NCBI GenBank assembly: GCA_947589575.1
Contig: CANQBM010000006.1
Coordinates: forward strand, 46,312 to 110,311
Length of the DNA stretch: 64,000 nt
Direction of reading: 5' to 3'
From: an uncultured Clostridia bacterium
GTDB lineage: Bacteria > Bacillota > Clostridia > Oscillospirales > Acutalibacteraceae
Below, piece by piece: positions 40,354 to 48,729 of the stretch. A program made the position numbers and the translations under genes. A model generated the notes under the pieces. That model made no database searches and had not been told where the DNA came from. It worked only from the letters and a program-made list of their open reading frames with translations. The first letter of the stretch is position 1. The number at the start of each line of letters is the position of its first letter.

Positions 40354-41769
40354 TTACATTGATGGTTCAAAATTGTTATCTTCATATTCTTCATATCCGC
40401 TTGTTTTCTGACCATGAGCAAGGCGTTTTTCAATTTCTTTTCTTGATAATTTAATACACTTGCCGTGATATCGTCTGTTTGCATTAGTTAAGAGGTTTGT
40501 GAGATTACCCATAAAACGAATGCTCCCAAAGATAAGATTTGAACTGCTGTCAGCATCAAATTTGCTATCCTTTGTCTGAGAAATGTATTGTTCATAGCTT
40601 CTTTCTGTTTGAAAAGATTGTTTAAAAAATTCTCGCTCATATTCCCAGCCTGTTTTGATATTTCCGACATTGTTTTCTCGACTTTGTCCTCTAATTTGTC
40701 CGCTTGCCTCTGAACACTCGTCTGAAAATCTGTTGCTATCGTCTGCATCACATCCAGAAAACTCGTTGATACGCTCTCCAATTCCGTCAGCGTATTGCTC
40801 AGTTTCTCGGTCTGATTGTCCATTAAATTTTTCATTTCTGTTGTGGTAATCAGCGTTTCTAACATCTCTTGTTGCTGTTCCATTACGGAATTCTGTTGTG
40901 CTGTCAGACTTATCAGACTGTTCCAATTCTCTTCCGATACCACTGTGCAGATTTGCGGTGTCTGAGCCTTTCTCATCATATCCTTCATATCGTTGAAGGA
41001 ATTCTTTGCGTTTTGCGAATTCATTTTCCATTGCTCCCTTCAAATATTTTTCATCGTGCAGTTTGAAATCTCTGCACATTTTTCCATTTGGACATTGATA
41101 AAGTATTGTATCCCGTTCGCTTGTCCAGATTACCTTGTAGCCTTTTTGATTCATAAGTTTTATGAAATCCATCTTGCTTTTTGCATAAAACATTGTTTGG
41201 TCAATATCTATTGCTAATTGTGTTTTCCAGCTGTTGCCCGACATGGCTGCGTAATATTCCTGCGGTTTAACTCGGTCAACAGTTCTCTTATTTGATTTGC
41301 AAACAGATAAATTATATTTTAAGCAAAGCCTGTCATTAACAGATCTGACTCGCTGAATATCATTCTTGTTCTGATGAATTTTGTGTCCGTCAAGTGCGTT
41401 GACTGAGTTAATGATTATATGGTTGTGAATGTTATCCGTGTCAAGATGCGTACAAACCACTGCCTCAAAATTCGGATAACATTGTTCAACCCATTCAATG
41501 CCTATTTGATGTGCAAGTGCAGGAGATAGCTTATCATTCTCGTCAAATGATTGAACAGCGTAATAGAATTGTACACCATTTGTTTTATTAAATTGCTCTT
41601 TGGTGCTTATAAAATCTTTAACTGCCCTTTGAGCACTGCAATTTACACCTGAAATCAAATGGGAATTATTGTACAATGTTTTGTATTTTTGTGTGCAGTA
41701 TTTCATTACACTGCCGAGTGCACCGATTTTTTTACTGTCATTACGCATTAAGAAATTTATCGTTGCCAT
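40354..41769 (-). CDS. Relaxase/mobilization nuclease (MOB-P type)
   Basis: 'VVCTHLDTDNIHNHIIINSVNALDGHKIHQNKNDIQRVRSVNDRLCLKYNLSVC' HxDxxxxHxH relaxase motif III; C-terminal 'EIEKRLAHGQK'. Confidence 0.92.
   Translation of the reverse strand: MATINFLMRNDSKKIGALGSVMKYCTQKYKTLYNNSHLISGVNCSAQRAVKDFISTKEQFNKTNGVQFYYAVQSFDENDKLSPALAHQIGIEWVEQCYPNFEAVVCTHLDTDNIHNHIIINSVNALDGHKIHQNKNDIQRVRSVNDRLCLKYNLSVCKSNKRTVDRVKPQEYYAAMSGNSWKTQLAIDIDQTMFYAKSKMDFIKLMNQKGYKVIWTSERDTILYQCPNGKMCRDFKLHDEKYLKGAMENEFAKRKEFLQRYEGYDEKGSDTANLHSGIGRELEQSDKSDSTTEFRNGTATRDVRNADYHNRNEKFNGQSDRETEQYADGIGERINEFSGCDADDSNRFSDECSEASGQIRGQSRENNVGNIKTGWEYEREFFKQSFQTERSYEQYISQTKDSKFDADSSSNLIFGSIRFMGNLTNLLTNANRRYHGKCIKLSRKEIEKRLAHGQKTSGYEEYEDNNFEPSM
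40488..41024 (-). CDS. Nested out-of-frame ORF inside the relaxase gene; MobB-like coiled-coil plus TM protein
   Basis: 178 aa ORF wholly inside the relaxase gene in another frame; GGGAG RBS 9 nt before ATG; long Gln/Glu/Lys coiled coil then C-terminal TM 'IANLMLTAVQILSLGAFVLWVIS'. Confidence 0.65.
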   Translation of the reverse strand: MNSQNAKNSFNDMKDMMRKAQTPQICTVVSEENWNSLISLTAQQNSVMEQQQEMLETLITTTEMKNLMDNQTEKLSNTLTELESVSTSFLDVMQTIATDFQTSVQRQADKLEDKVEKTMSEISKQAGNMSENFLNNLFKQKEAMNNTFLRQRIANLMLTAVQILSLGAFVLWVISQTS

Positions 41770-42107
41770 TTGTCAGCCTTTCGAATGATTCTGTTAAGGA
41801 TTCTCCTTATTTCATCAAGTTCATTGGTGCATTCATTAAGATTTATCAAGTCAATTTTTCCAAGCTGAGCCAACAATCGCAGTTGATTTATGTTGCCACC
41901 GATTCGTTTTACCTGATAGACAAGGTTATTAAATGTTTTATTATTTCCGATGACATACACTTTGCCTATCACAGCACAAGCAGTAATATATGCAGTCATA
42001 TTCATATTGAATTTTTTTGCATTGTCTGCAATAATTGATTTATCTGTTGGAGTAAGATGAAGATTTATTCGTTCCGATTTTGTTTCTTTGTTTTTTATAG
42101 ATATCAC
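41757..42107 (-). CDS. MobC-like plasmid mobilization relaxosome protein
   Basis: 'KSERINLHLTPTDKSIIADNAKKFNMNMTAYITACAV...NLVYQVKRIGGNINQLRLLAQLGKIDLINLNECTNELDEIRRIL', overlaps the relaxase start. Confidence 0.85.
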   Translation of the reverse strand: MISIKNKETKSERINLHLTPTDKSIIADNAKKFNMNMTAYITACAVIGKVYVIGNNKTFNNLVYQVKRIGGNINQLRLLAQLGKIDLINLNECTNELDEIRRILNRIIRKADKWQR

Positions 42108-42138
42108 TTCCTTAAAAATATATTTTGCCTTTAGGCAA

Positions 42139-42185
42139 CCTCTTTCGGTAAATGAACCGAAAAGATGCGCCCAAAGCGCTATGCT
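42139..42185. promoter_or_regulatory. Candidate oriT of element 1
   Basis: Inverted repeat TTTCGGT-aaatga-ACCGAAA (42143-42162) directly followed by AGATGCGCCC, just upstream of mobC-relaxase; resembles R1162/RSF1010-type oriT (IR then TGCGCCC nic region). Confidence 0.55.
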
Positions 42186-42398
42186 TGGACTCTCCTAAAG
42201 GAGAGTGTTTATATAAGGTTTTGTTGATTTTAATTGTTGTGGCACAACAATAATTGTATTTCTGTTTAACTTCTCACACAATCGTCACAAATCGCTTACA
42301 AGGCGATTTTGCTTATTTGTCGATGATGTTGCTGAGTATTTATTTTTCGTCAGAAGGGTTTTTAGTTGTTTCTGACCAACTGCTTGGCATGGGGTGGT

Positions 42399-42704
42399 TC
42401 AAATTTCAAGCAAGGTATATAGGTTACTTTCACGAGTTACGCCATCGGAAGAGTATCTTGCAGTTTTGGCTATTAAGCCTTCGTCAATCAATTCCCTGAT
42501 TGCAGTGTCAACAGTTGTTTTTGATTTGATTCCGCATTTCTTTGCTATATCATCTCTTGATGGCCAGCACTGATGCTGTTTGTTACTGCACTTGCGAAGA
42601 TAACTGTACACCTTAAAATTTCTATGACTCAATTGATAATCAAAAATCTCATTAGGCAAAAAGAAACTGTGCGTGGAAATCTTTTCTCTATTTTTGTAAC
42701 GCAT
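42399..42704 (-). CDS. Helix-turn-helix domain protein (replication/transfer module)
   Basis: 'FFLPNEIFDYQLSHRNFKVYSYLRKCSNKQHQCWPSRDDIAKKCGIKSKTTVDTAIRELIDEGLI' wHTH; homologue at 58157..58441. Confidence 0.75.
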   Translation of the reverse strand: MRYKNREKISTHSFFLPNEIFDYQLSHRNFKVYSYLRKCSNKQHQCWPSRDDIAKKCGIKSKTTVDTAIRELIDEGLIAKTARYSSDGVTRESNLYTLLEI

Positions 42705-42893
42705 ATTTGTAAACCTCCTTTCATTTTATCAGAGAAGAGGTGTGATTTATTTGGTAGATAATACCTCTTCTTGTTTCGTTATCTACTGTTTCGATTTTAG
42801 CAAAGCTATTGCAATTTGTAAATAGATGTTGTAAAATAAAATAGTATTCTCTATTTTTAAATTTGCATTATCTATTTTATGGGAGAAAGTTTT

Positions 42894-43994
42894 ATGTTAT
42901 CTATTCACGCATATTACACGGACAATAAGGTTTTTATTGACAGAAAAAATGAATACGCTGTCGGAGAAATCCTGACAGCGTATCTGAATACTAATTATTA
43001 TGATGTAATAAAAGAAAAAGATTATATTAATCGTTTGAGAGATTTATGCGAAAGCCTTATGATTTATGACGATATGAGTTACAATCATATCGTTAATTAC
43101 AGTGCAGCTGTTTATGATACATCAAGAATTTTCAAGCAGGTAAACGAATGGATTTATTCTCAGCCGCCTTACAATAAGTCATTGCATAAGCCTATGCCGG
43201 AGCTTGAATACTTTCTGAACAATTATCAAATTTTGTTTGAGCGACCTGCTAAGGGAGTGTCGACAGAGTATCATTTAACAAAATTTATACCTAAAGAAAC
43301 AAAAAATTTTGAGGCATATTACAGAGAACTGCTTGTTGAATTTGAGAATGAACTTAGAAAATACTTTGCACTTTACATTAATTTTATTGAATCGTATGTT
43401 GCTGTTTTTGAAACATTCAAACCGTTCATTGATGAGTTTTTGCACTGCAAGGAAACATTTTTATCCGCAATAGAAATTGCAGATTTATTTGATAAATTCA
43501 ACCGTGGTACAAGAAAAAATTTTGATTCAATTGCCTGTCAGATAGAATCGTTTGGATACAATGTAATCACAGACAGCGAAGGTAAACCTATGCTTTGTGA
43601 GGATATTGTTTTCAATGATTTGAGGTCATTTCTTTTTTATGATTTTTTCAAAGGAATCAACATTAACTACATACCTAATCAGTGCAAACAATGCGGAAAA
43701 TATTTTCTTATTGAAGGAAAGTATTTCAGGTTTTGCAATAACTCTGTTGAAAATGAGCCAGATAAAACTTGTCGAGATGTCGGCTCGCGCAGGAGATATG
43801 ACGAGAAATGCAAGAACGATCCCATTTGGCAAACTTATAACAGAGCATATAAGGCTCACTATGCACGCTATATGAAGAAGAAAATGACCATTGCCGAATT
43901 CGAACAATGGTCACGCTTTGCAAGTGAACTTCGTGATAAAGCAATTGCAAATGAGATAGAATATGACGAATATTACAAACAAATCCGCAAGTGA
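42894..43994 (+). CDS. Cys-rich hypothetical protein (DUF6076-like)
   Basis: C-terminal 'NQCKQCGKYFLIEGKYFRFCNNSV...KTCRDVGSRRRYDEK' zinc-finger-like pattern; broken homologue in element 2. Confidence 0.65.
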   Translation: MLSIHAYYTDNKVFIDRKNEYAVGEILTAYLNTNYYDVIKEKDYINRLRDLCESLMIYDDMSYNHIVNYSAAVYDTSRIFKQVNEWIYSQPPYNKSLHKPMPELEYFLNNYQILFERPAKGVSTEYHLTKFIPKETKNFEAYYRELLVEFENELRKYFALYINFIESYVAVFETFKPFIDEFLHCKETFLSAIEIADLFDKFNRGTRKNFDSIACQIESFGYNVITDSEGKPMLCEDIVFNDLRSFLFYDFFKGININYIPNQCKQCGKYFLIEGKYFRFCNNSVENEPDKTCRDVGSRRRYDEKCKNDPIWQTYNRAYKAHYARYMKKKMTIAEFEQWSRFASELRDKAIANEIEYDEYYKQIRK

Positions 43995-44069
43995 AATCAA
44001 GTGAATTTTGAATTGCTAATGTTTCTACTTGCAATCATAACTGAACAGAGTTAACATACAGAAAAAATT

Positions 44070-44098
44070 AAGCCGTTGGTGAGTACACCAACGGCAAT
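44070..44098. terminator. Intrinsic terminator-like hairpin
   Basis: GCCGTTGGTGagtaCACCAACGGC followed by AATAACTTTT. Confidence 0.7.
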
Positions 44099-44112
44099 AA
44101 CTTTTCGCGGAA

Positions 44113-44126
44113 CATTCACATAAATG
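44113..44126 (+). repeat. Inverted repeat left copy flanking the second integrase
   Basis: CATTCACATAAATG; its exact reverse complement CATTTATGTGAATG is at 45488-45501. Confidence 0.7.
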
Positions 44127-44325
44127 AATGATATTTCAGATGGTTTTTATTAGATGTATATGTGTATTTCTTAAAAAAGTATATCAAATAATAATTGTTT
44201 TTTCAATAGATTTTATTTATTTTTATATTTTTATTTGTAAAAATATATTATTTCTGGTCAAAAATTTGGTAATGATAGTCCACTAAATTAAAATATATCT
44301 GTGCTTGCACAGAAAGGGTGATAAT

Positions 44326-45405
44326 ATGCCAAGACGAGGCGAAAATATTTACAAGCGAAAAGATGGCAGGTGGGAGGCAAGATATATTAAAGATGTTTTA
44401 CCTGACGGCAAAAAGAAATACGGTTCCGTTTATGCAGAAAATTACAAGGATGTCAAAGCAAAGCAACAGCAGTGCCTATTGCATCCGGCAAAAGTAATTT
44501 GTAATTCTGTGAATTTAACAGTTAGTGTACTAATTTCTGAATGGCTTGATAGTATTATAAATCAAGTTAAGCCAAACACTTATCAAAAATATGAAAGTGT
44601 CTGTAAAAATCACATTATAAACGAATTAGGAGCAGTGTTAGTCAAACTGATTTCAAATTACACGATAATAAATTTTACTAATCACTTGAAAGAGAAAAAT
44701 CTGTCTGCTAAAAGTATTAATGATATTTTGATTGTTTTAGGTTTAGCCTTTAAATATGCAGAGGAAGAGTATGATATAAATACACCGAGAATTTGTTTTC
44801 TCAAGGAGGAAAAGAAGGAAATGAGAGTGTTGTCTGTTGACGAGCAGCTGCAATTAACAACTTATTTGAACAGTAATATGGATATTTACAAATTTGGAAT
44901 TCTGCTTGCTCTGTATACGGGTATTAGAGTCGGCGAGCTTTGCGCACTGCAATGGGAAGATATAACAGACAACTGTATTCAAATTAATAAGACTATGACA
45001 CGAATTAAAGCAGGGAGCAACAAAACAGAAATTAAAATCGGATCTCCGAAAAGTGTCAGTTCAAAAAGATTAATACCTACACCTCAATGTTTGCTGCCAT
45101 TAATAAATCAATTTAGAAATACAGGCTATGTATTATCAACAGAGAAATTAGATTATACGGAACCTCGATTAATGCAAATTAAGTTTGAAAAAATAATCAC
45201 AGAATCAGGTTTAGAAAAAACAAACTTTCACGCACTCCGCCACACCTTTGCAACGCGATGTGTTGAAGCAGGAGTTGATGTGAAAACATTATCGGAAATG
45301 CTCGGTCATTCAGATGTTAAAACCACACTCAACCGATATGTTCATTCATCATTTGAATTGAAGCAAAAGAGTATGAAACTGTTTGAAACGAGTTTAATTT
45401 CATAA
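44326..45405 (+). CDS. Second tyrosine recombinase (possible DNA invertase-type integrase)
   Basis: 'MPRRGENIYKRKDGRWEARYIKD', 'ALYTGIRVGELCALQWEDI', 'NFHALRHTFATRCVEAGVDVKTLSEMLGHSDVKTTLNRYVH'. Confidence 0.93.
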   Translation: MPRRGENIYKRKDGRWEARYIKDVLPDGKKKYGSVYAENYKDVKAKQQQCLLHPAKVICNSVNLTVSVLISEWLDSIINQVKPNTYQKYESVCKNHIINELGAVLVKLISNYTIINFTNHLKEKNLSAKSINDILIVLGLAFKYAEEEYDINTPRICFLKEEKKEMRVLSVDEQLQLTTYLNSNMDIYKFGILLALYTGIRVGELCALQWEDITDNCIQINKTMTRIKAGSNKTEIKIGSPKSVSSKRLIPTPQCLLPLINQFRNTGYVLSTEKLDYTEPRLMQIKFEKIITESGLEKTNFHALRHTFATRCVEAGVDVKTLSEMLGHSDVKTTLNRYVHSSFELKQKSMKLFETSLIS

Positions 45406-45419
45406 TTATAAATAAAACA

Positions 45420-45470
45420 TTAACCGTCAGAATTATGGTCATAAAACGCCGTAATCCCTGACGGTTGTTT
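45420..45470 (+). terminator. Terminator after the second integrase
   Basis: TAACCGTCAG...CTGACGGTTGTTTTC. Confidence 0.75.
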
Positions 45471-45487
45471 TCTTTTTATTTCTTTTC

Positions 45488-45501
45488 CATTTATGTGAAT
45501 G
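45488..45501 (-). repeat. Inverted repeat right copy flanking the second integrase
   Basis: CATTTATGTGAATG = reverse complement of 44113-44126. Confidence 0.7.
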
Positions 45502-45574
45502 ATATATGAAATTATTCATTGTGTTTTTACTAATAATATATATATTTAATTAATAAATAATGGAGGTATATTAT

Positions 45575-48500
45575 ATGGAAAAGAAAAAAGTAAGCAGGGT
45601 GACATGGGCTGTTGTTATAATAACGCTTTTAATTGCTGTTATTGCTTTAATAATGGCTCTTGTTGCCAACCAAAAAGCAGAGCCGGCGTCAAAACAGATT
45701 GAAGACGGTCTGTCCGCATATGAATTAGCGGTAAAGCACGGCTACGATGGCACAGTTCAGGAGTGGATTTTATCGCTGGAAGGAAAATCCGCCTATGAAA
45801 TTGCGGTAGACAACGGTTATTCCGGAACGGAAGACGAATGGTTGGCATCGTTGAAGGCATCTTCCCAGGAAACAGTGGGCATTAATACTGCCAAATTCAA
45901 CACTTCCGGAGAATTGATTTTAACCCTTTCGGATGGCACTGATTTGAATTTAGGGGTTGCAGTTGGTAAAAACGGTGCGAATGGTAAAGATGGCGTCAAC
46001 GGAAAAGACGGCACACCGGGGACTCAGGGCAAAGCAGGTGTAGGTCTAACCGCAGCTAATATTAATGAAAAAGGAGAACTGATTTTATCATTCACAGACG
46101 GCAAAACAATAAATTTGGATAAGGTTGTCGGAAGTCAAGATGTGGACGGTATAGGCATAACGGCATCTGAAATCAATAAAAAAGGTGAGCTGGTTCTTTC
46201 TTATTCCAATGGGCAGTCGGCTAATTTAGGTCTGGTAGTCGGTGCTGACGGAAATAACGGCAAGGACGGTATTGACACCATTACCGACACGCGAATTAAT
46301 GATGCAGGAGAGTTAGTTATAACCTTTTCTGACGGCAGTGAAAAGAATGTAGGAGCCGTCGTTGGTGCAGATGGCAGAAACGGTGAGAACGGTATTGGCA
46401 TCAGCAATGTGGAAATCACATCAGAAGGCGAACTCGTTTTAACCTATTCAAACAATCAAAGATCCAATCTTGGAAAAGTAGTAGGCGCTAACGGTACGAA
46501 CGACACAAACGGAAAAGACGGCATCAGCGTTACAAAATCCGAAATCAATTCCAAAGGAGAATTGGTGCTTACCTATTCCGATCATAAGGTTGAAAATCTC
46601 GGTCCTGTAGTCGGCGCCGACGGAAAAGACGGATTAAATGGCATAAACGGAACTGATGGCGAGGATGGCGTCGGAATAAAAGAAATTGTTATCCGTGACG
46701 GCGAAAATCTTGTAATAACACTGACAAACGATTCGGTAATTGACTTGGGCTGTGTGAAAGGCGCCGACGGGGCAAATGGCACGGACGGTAAAGATGGTAA
46801 AGACGGTATCAGTATGACCGGCGCTTCCATCAACAGTTCAAAAGAACTTGTATTGAAATTTTCGGACAATACTGAGAAAAACCTCGGTGTAGTCGTTGGT
46901 GCAGATGGAAAAGACGGCGAGAAAGGACAGGACGGAGAAAACGGTGCAGACGGAAAAGACGGCATAGGTATTGAGAAAACAGAAATTAACGGTTTGGGAG
47001 AGTTGGTTATTACCTACTCAAACGGCGAATCTGATAATTTGGGTGTAATCATTCGCGATAACGGCTCAACCGGCGTTCCTAATGATGCTCCGCGTGTGCG
47101 GATCAACAGCGATACAAACGAATGGGAAATATCCACCGACGGCGGTCATGAATGGATCTCTACGGAGGTAAAAGCTACCGGCGCAGACGGAGTCAGCGTG
47201 ACGAATGCTTCTATTAATGATCAAAATAAGCTTGTTATTTCCCTCTCTGACGGCACACAAAAAGAGTTGGGTGTAGTTGTCGGTGAAAACGGCAAAGATG
47301 GAAAAGACGGTAAAAACGGCGAAGACGGCATAGGCGTCAGCGGCACAGAGATTAACGACCAAAACCATCTGGTGCTGACACTTTCCGACCATCAGCAGAT
47401 TGATGTCGGTGTAGTTGTGGGAACAAACGGTACAGACGGAAAAGACGGTAAAAACGGCGTCGGCATTCAAAATGTAACTGTATCTGAAGAGGGAATCCTG
47501 ACCGTCACGCTGGACAGCGGAGCAGAATTGGTACTTGGCAATATCAAGGGCAAAGACGGCATAGGCATTGCTAAGATTGAAATCAACTCGGAAGGCAAAC
47601 TGGTTATAACCTATACCGATAACAAGGCTGTCACTTTAGATAAAGTAGTCGGCGATGACGGCGTGGGTATCAAAAAAGCAGAAATCACTGATGATTTTAT
47701 GCTCAAATTAACTTTTACAAATGACGAAACTCAAACAGTTGGTCCTATCAGAGGAGAAAAAGGTGCTGACGGCGTTGGCATTAAAAATATTACTGTTGGT
47801 GACGATGGTTATCTTTATGTAACCTATGACAACGACAGCGAACCGAAGAAGATTGCTTACATAAAAGGTAACCCTGGCGCAGACGGCAAAACGCCGTATA
47901 TCAAGAATGGCAACTGGTGGATTGGAGATACTGATACAGGCATTAAGGCAGAGGGTACTGATGGAAAAGACGGTAAAAACGGCGTATCAGTAAAATCCGT
48001 CCGTGTAAGTGATGATAAGCATCTGATTGTAACTCTCAGCGACGGAACAGAGATCGATGCGGGTTATGTTGGCGTAACAGATGATAATCCGTCAACAAAA
48101 ACTTATACTGTAACATTCAAAGATTATAACGGTAAAGTTTTGAAAACCGAATATGTTGCTCAGGGAAAATCGGCAACTCCTCCGCCCAATCCGTCAAGAG
48201 ATGGATATGTGTTTACAAAATGGGATAATGACTATAATAATGTTACGAGCGACATTATTGTTACTGCCCAATATGAAAAAATTACCGGACCGACATTTGT
48301 AGTAGATAATGTTACTGCAAAGGCGGGAGATACTGTTGAAGTAGCAATTAACATTTATAATAATCCGGGCATATTGGGAATGGCTTTAAATGTGTATTTT
48401 GATGAAAATGTTTTATCCCTAACAAATGTTACAAATGGTGAGGCTGTATCTGATGTACTTACACTTTCAAAGCCGGCAAAAAGACCATATAAAAGCGGCA

Positions 48501-48703
48501 GTTTATTTAATTTTGACGGGCAGGAAGTTTTACCTGAGCAAACAAAAGACGGCGCCGTATTAGTTTTATCATTTACCATAGAATCTGATGCGCAAAAAGG
48601 TACATATCCAATAACTATTACCGATAAGAATGGCGATACAATAAATAATGATTTGGAAAGTGTTTCTGTTAATTCAATTAATGGCAGCATAACCATATCT
48701 TAA
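45575..48703 (+). CDS. Giant membrane-anchored collagen-like repeat protein with C-terminal InlB-type repeat and cohesin-like domain
   Basis: N-terminal signal anchor; two 'SAYELAVKHGYDGTVQEWILSL' repeats; ~14 units of [GxDGKDGxxG / INxxGELVLTYSDxxxxNLGxVVGA]; Flg_new-like 'YTVTFKDYNGKVLKTEYV...AQYE'; cohesin-like 'TFVVDNVTAKAGDTVEVAINIYNNPGILGMALNVYFDENVLSLTNV'. Confidence 0.8.
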   Translation: MEKKKVSRVTWAVVIITLLIAVIALIMALVANQKAEPASKQIEDGLSAYELAVKHGYDGTVQEWILSLEGKSAYEIAVDNGYSGTEDEWLASLKASSQETVGINTAKFNTSGELILTLSDGTDLNLGVAVGKNGANGKDGVNGKDGTPGTQGKAGVGLTAANINEKGELILSFTDGKTINLDKVVGSQDVDGIGITASEINKKGELVLSYSNGQSANLGLVVGADGNNGKDGIDTITDTRINDAGELVITFSDGSEKNVGAVVGADGRNGENGIGISNVEITSEGELVLTYSNNQRSNLGKVVGANGTNDTNGKDGISVTKSEINSKGELVLTYSDHKVENLGPVVGADGKDGLNGINGTDGEDGVGIKEIVIRDGENLVITLTNDSVIDLGCVKGADGANGTDGKDGKDGISMTGASINSSKELVLKFSDNTEKNLGVVVGADGKDGEKGQDGENGADGKDGIGIEKTEINGLGELVITYSNGESDNLGVIIRDNGSTGVPNDAPRVRINSDTNEWEISTDGGHEWISTEVKATGADGVSVTNASINDQNKLVISLSDGTQKELGVVVGENGKDGKDGKNGEDGIGVSGTEINDQNHLVLTLSDHQQIDVGVVVGTNGTDGKDGKNGVGIQNVTVSEEGILTVTLDSGAELVLGNIKGKDGIGIAKIEINSEGKLVITYTDNKAVTLDKVVGDDGVGIKKAEITDDFMLKLTFTNDETQTVGPIRGEKGADGVGIKNITVGDDGYLYVTYDNDSEPKKIAYIKGNPGADGKTPYIKNGNWWIGDTDTGIKAEGTDGKDGKNGVSVKSVRVSDDKHLIVTLSDGTEIDAGYVGVTDDNPSTKTYTVTFKDYNGKVLKTEYVAQGKSATPPPNPSRDGYVFTKWDNDYNNVTSDIIVTAQYEKITGPTFVVDNVTAKAGDTVEVAINIYNNPGILGMALNVYFDENVLSLTNVTNGEAVSDVLTLSKPAKRPYKSGSLFNFDGQEVLPEQTKDGAVLVLSFTIESDAQKGTYPITITDKNGDTINNDLESVSVNSINGSITIS
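45960..48090 (+). repeat. Tandem degenerate coding repeats (~50 aa / ~150 bp period)
   Basis: Repeated GGTGCAGATGGAAAAGACGG... and 'GTAGTCGGT' modules in ORF 45575..48703. Confidence 0.75.
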
Positions 48704-48729
48704 TAATTATAATGAAAGGATGTTATAAG

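Noticed and set aside
40655-41217. Plus-strand ORFs antisense to the relaxase (40655..40849, 40869..41066, 40993..41217)
   Set aside because: No RBS support or domain; unlike the minus-strand nested ORF they lack coiled-coil/TM features and are short.
46201-47470. Multiple long reverse-strand ORFs (46201..46419, 46582..46965, 47066..47470)
   Set aside because: They mirror the Gly/Asp-rich repeat codons of the plus-strand collagen-like gene (Pro/Ser-rich antisense translation), a known artefact of repetitive coding DNA.
45575-48703. Repeats considered as a CRISPR array
   Set aside because: Repeats are degenerate, in frame and code for a collagen-like protein; there are no constant repeats with unique spacers and no cas genes.
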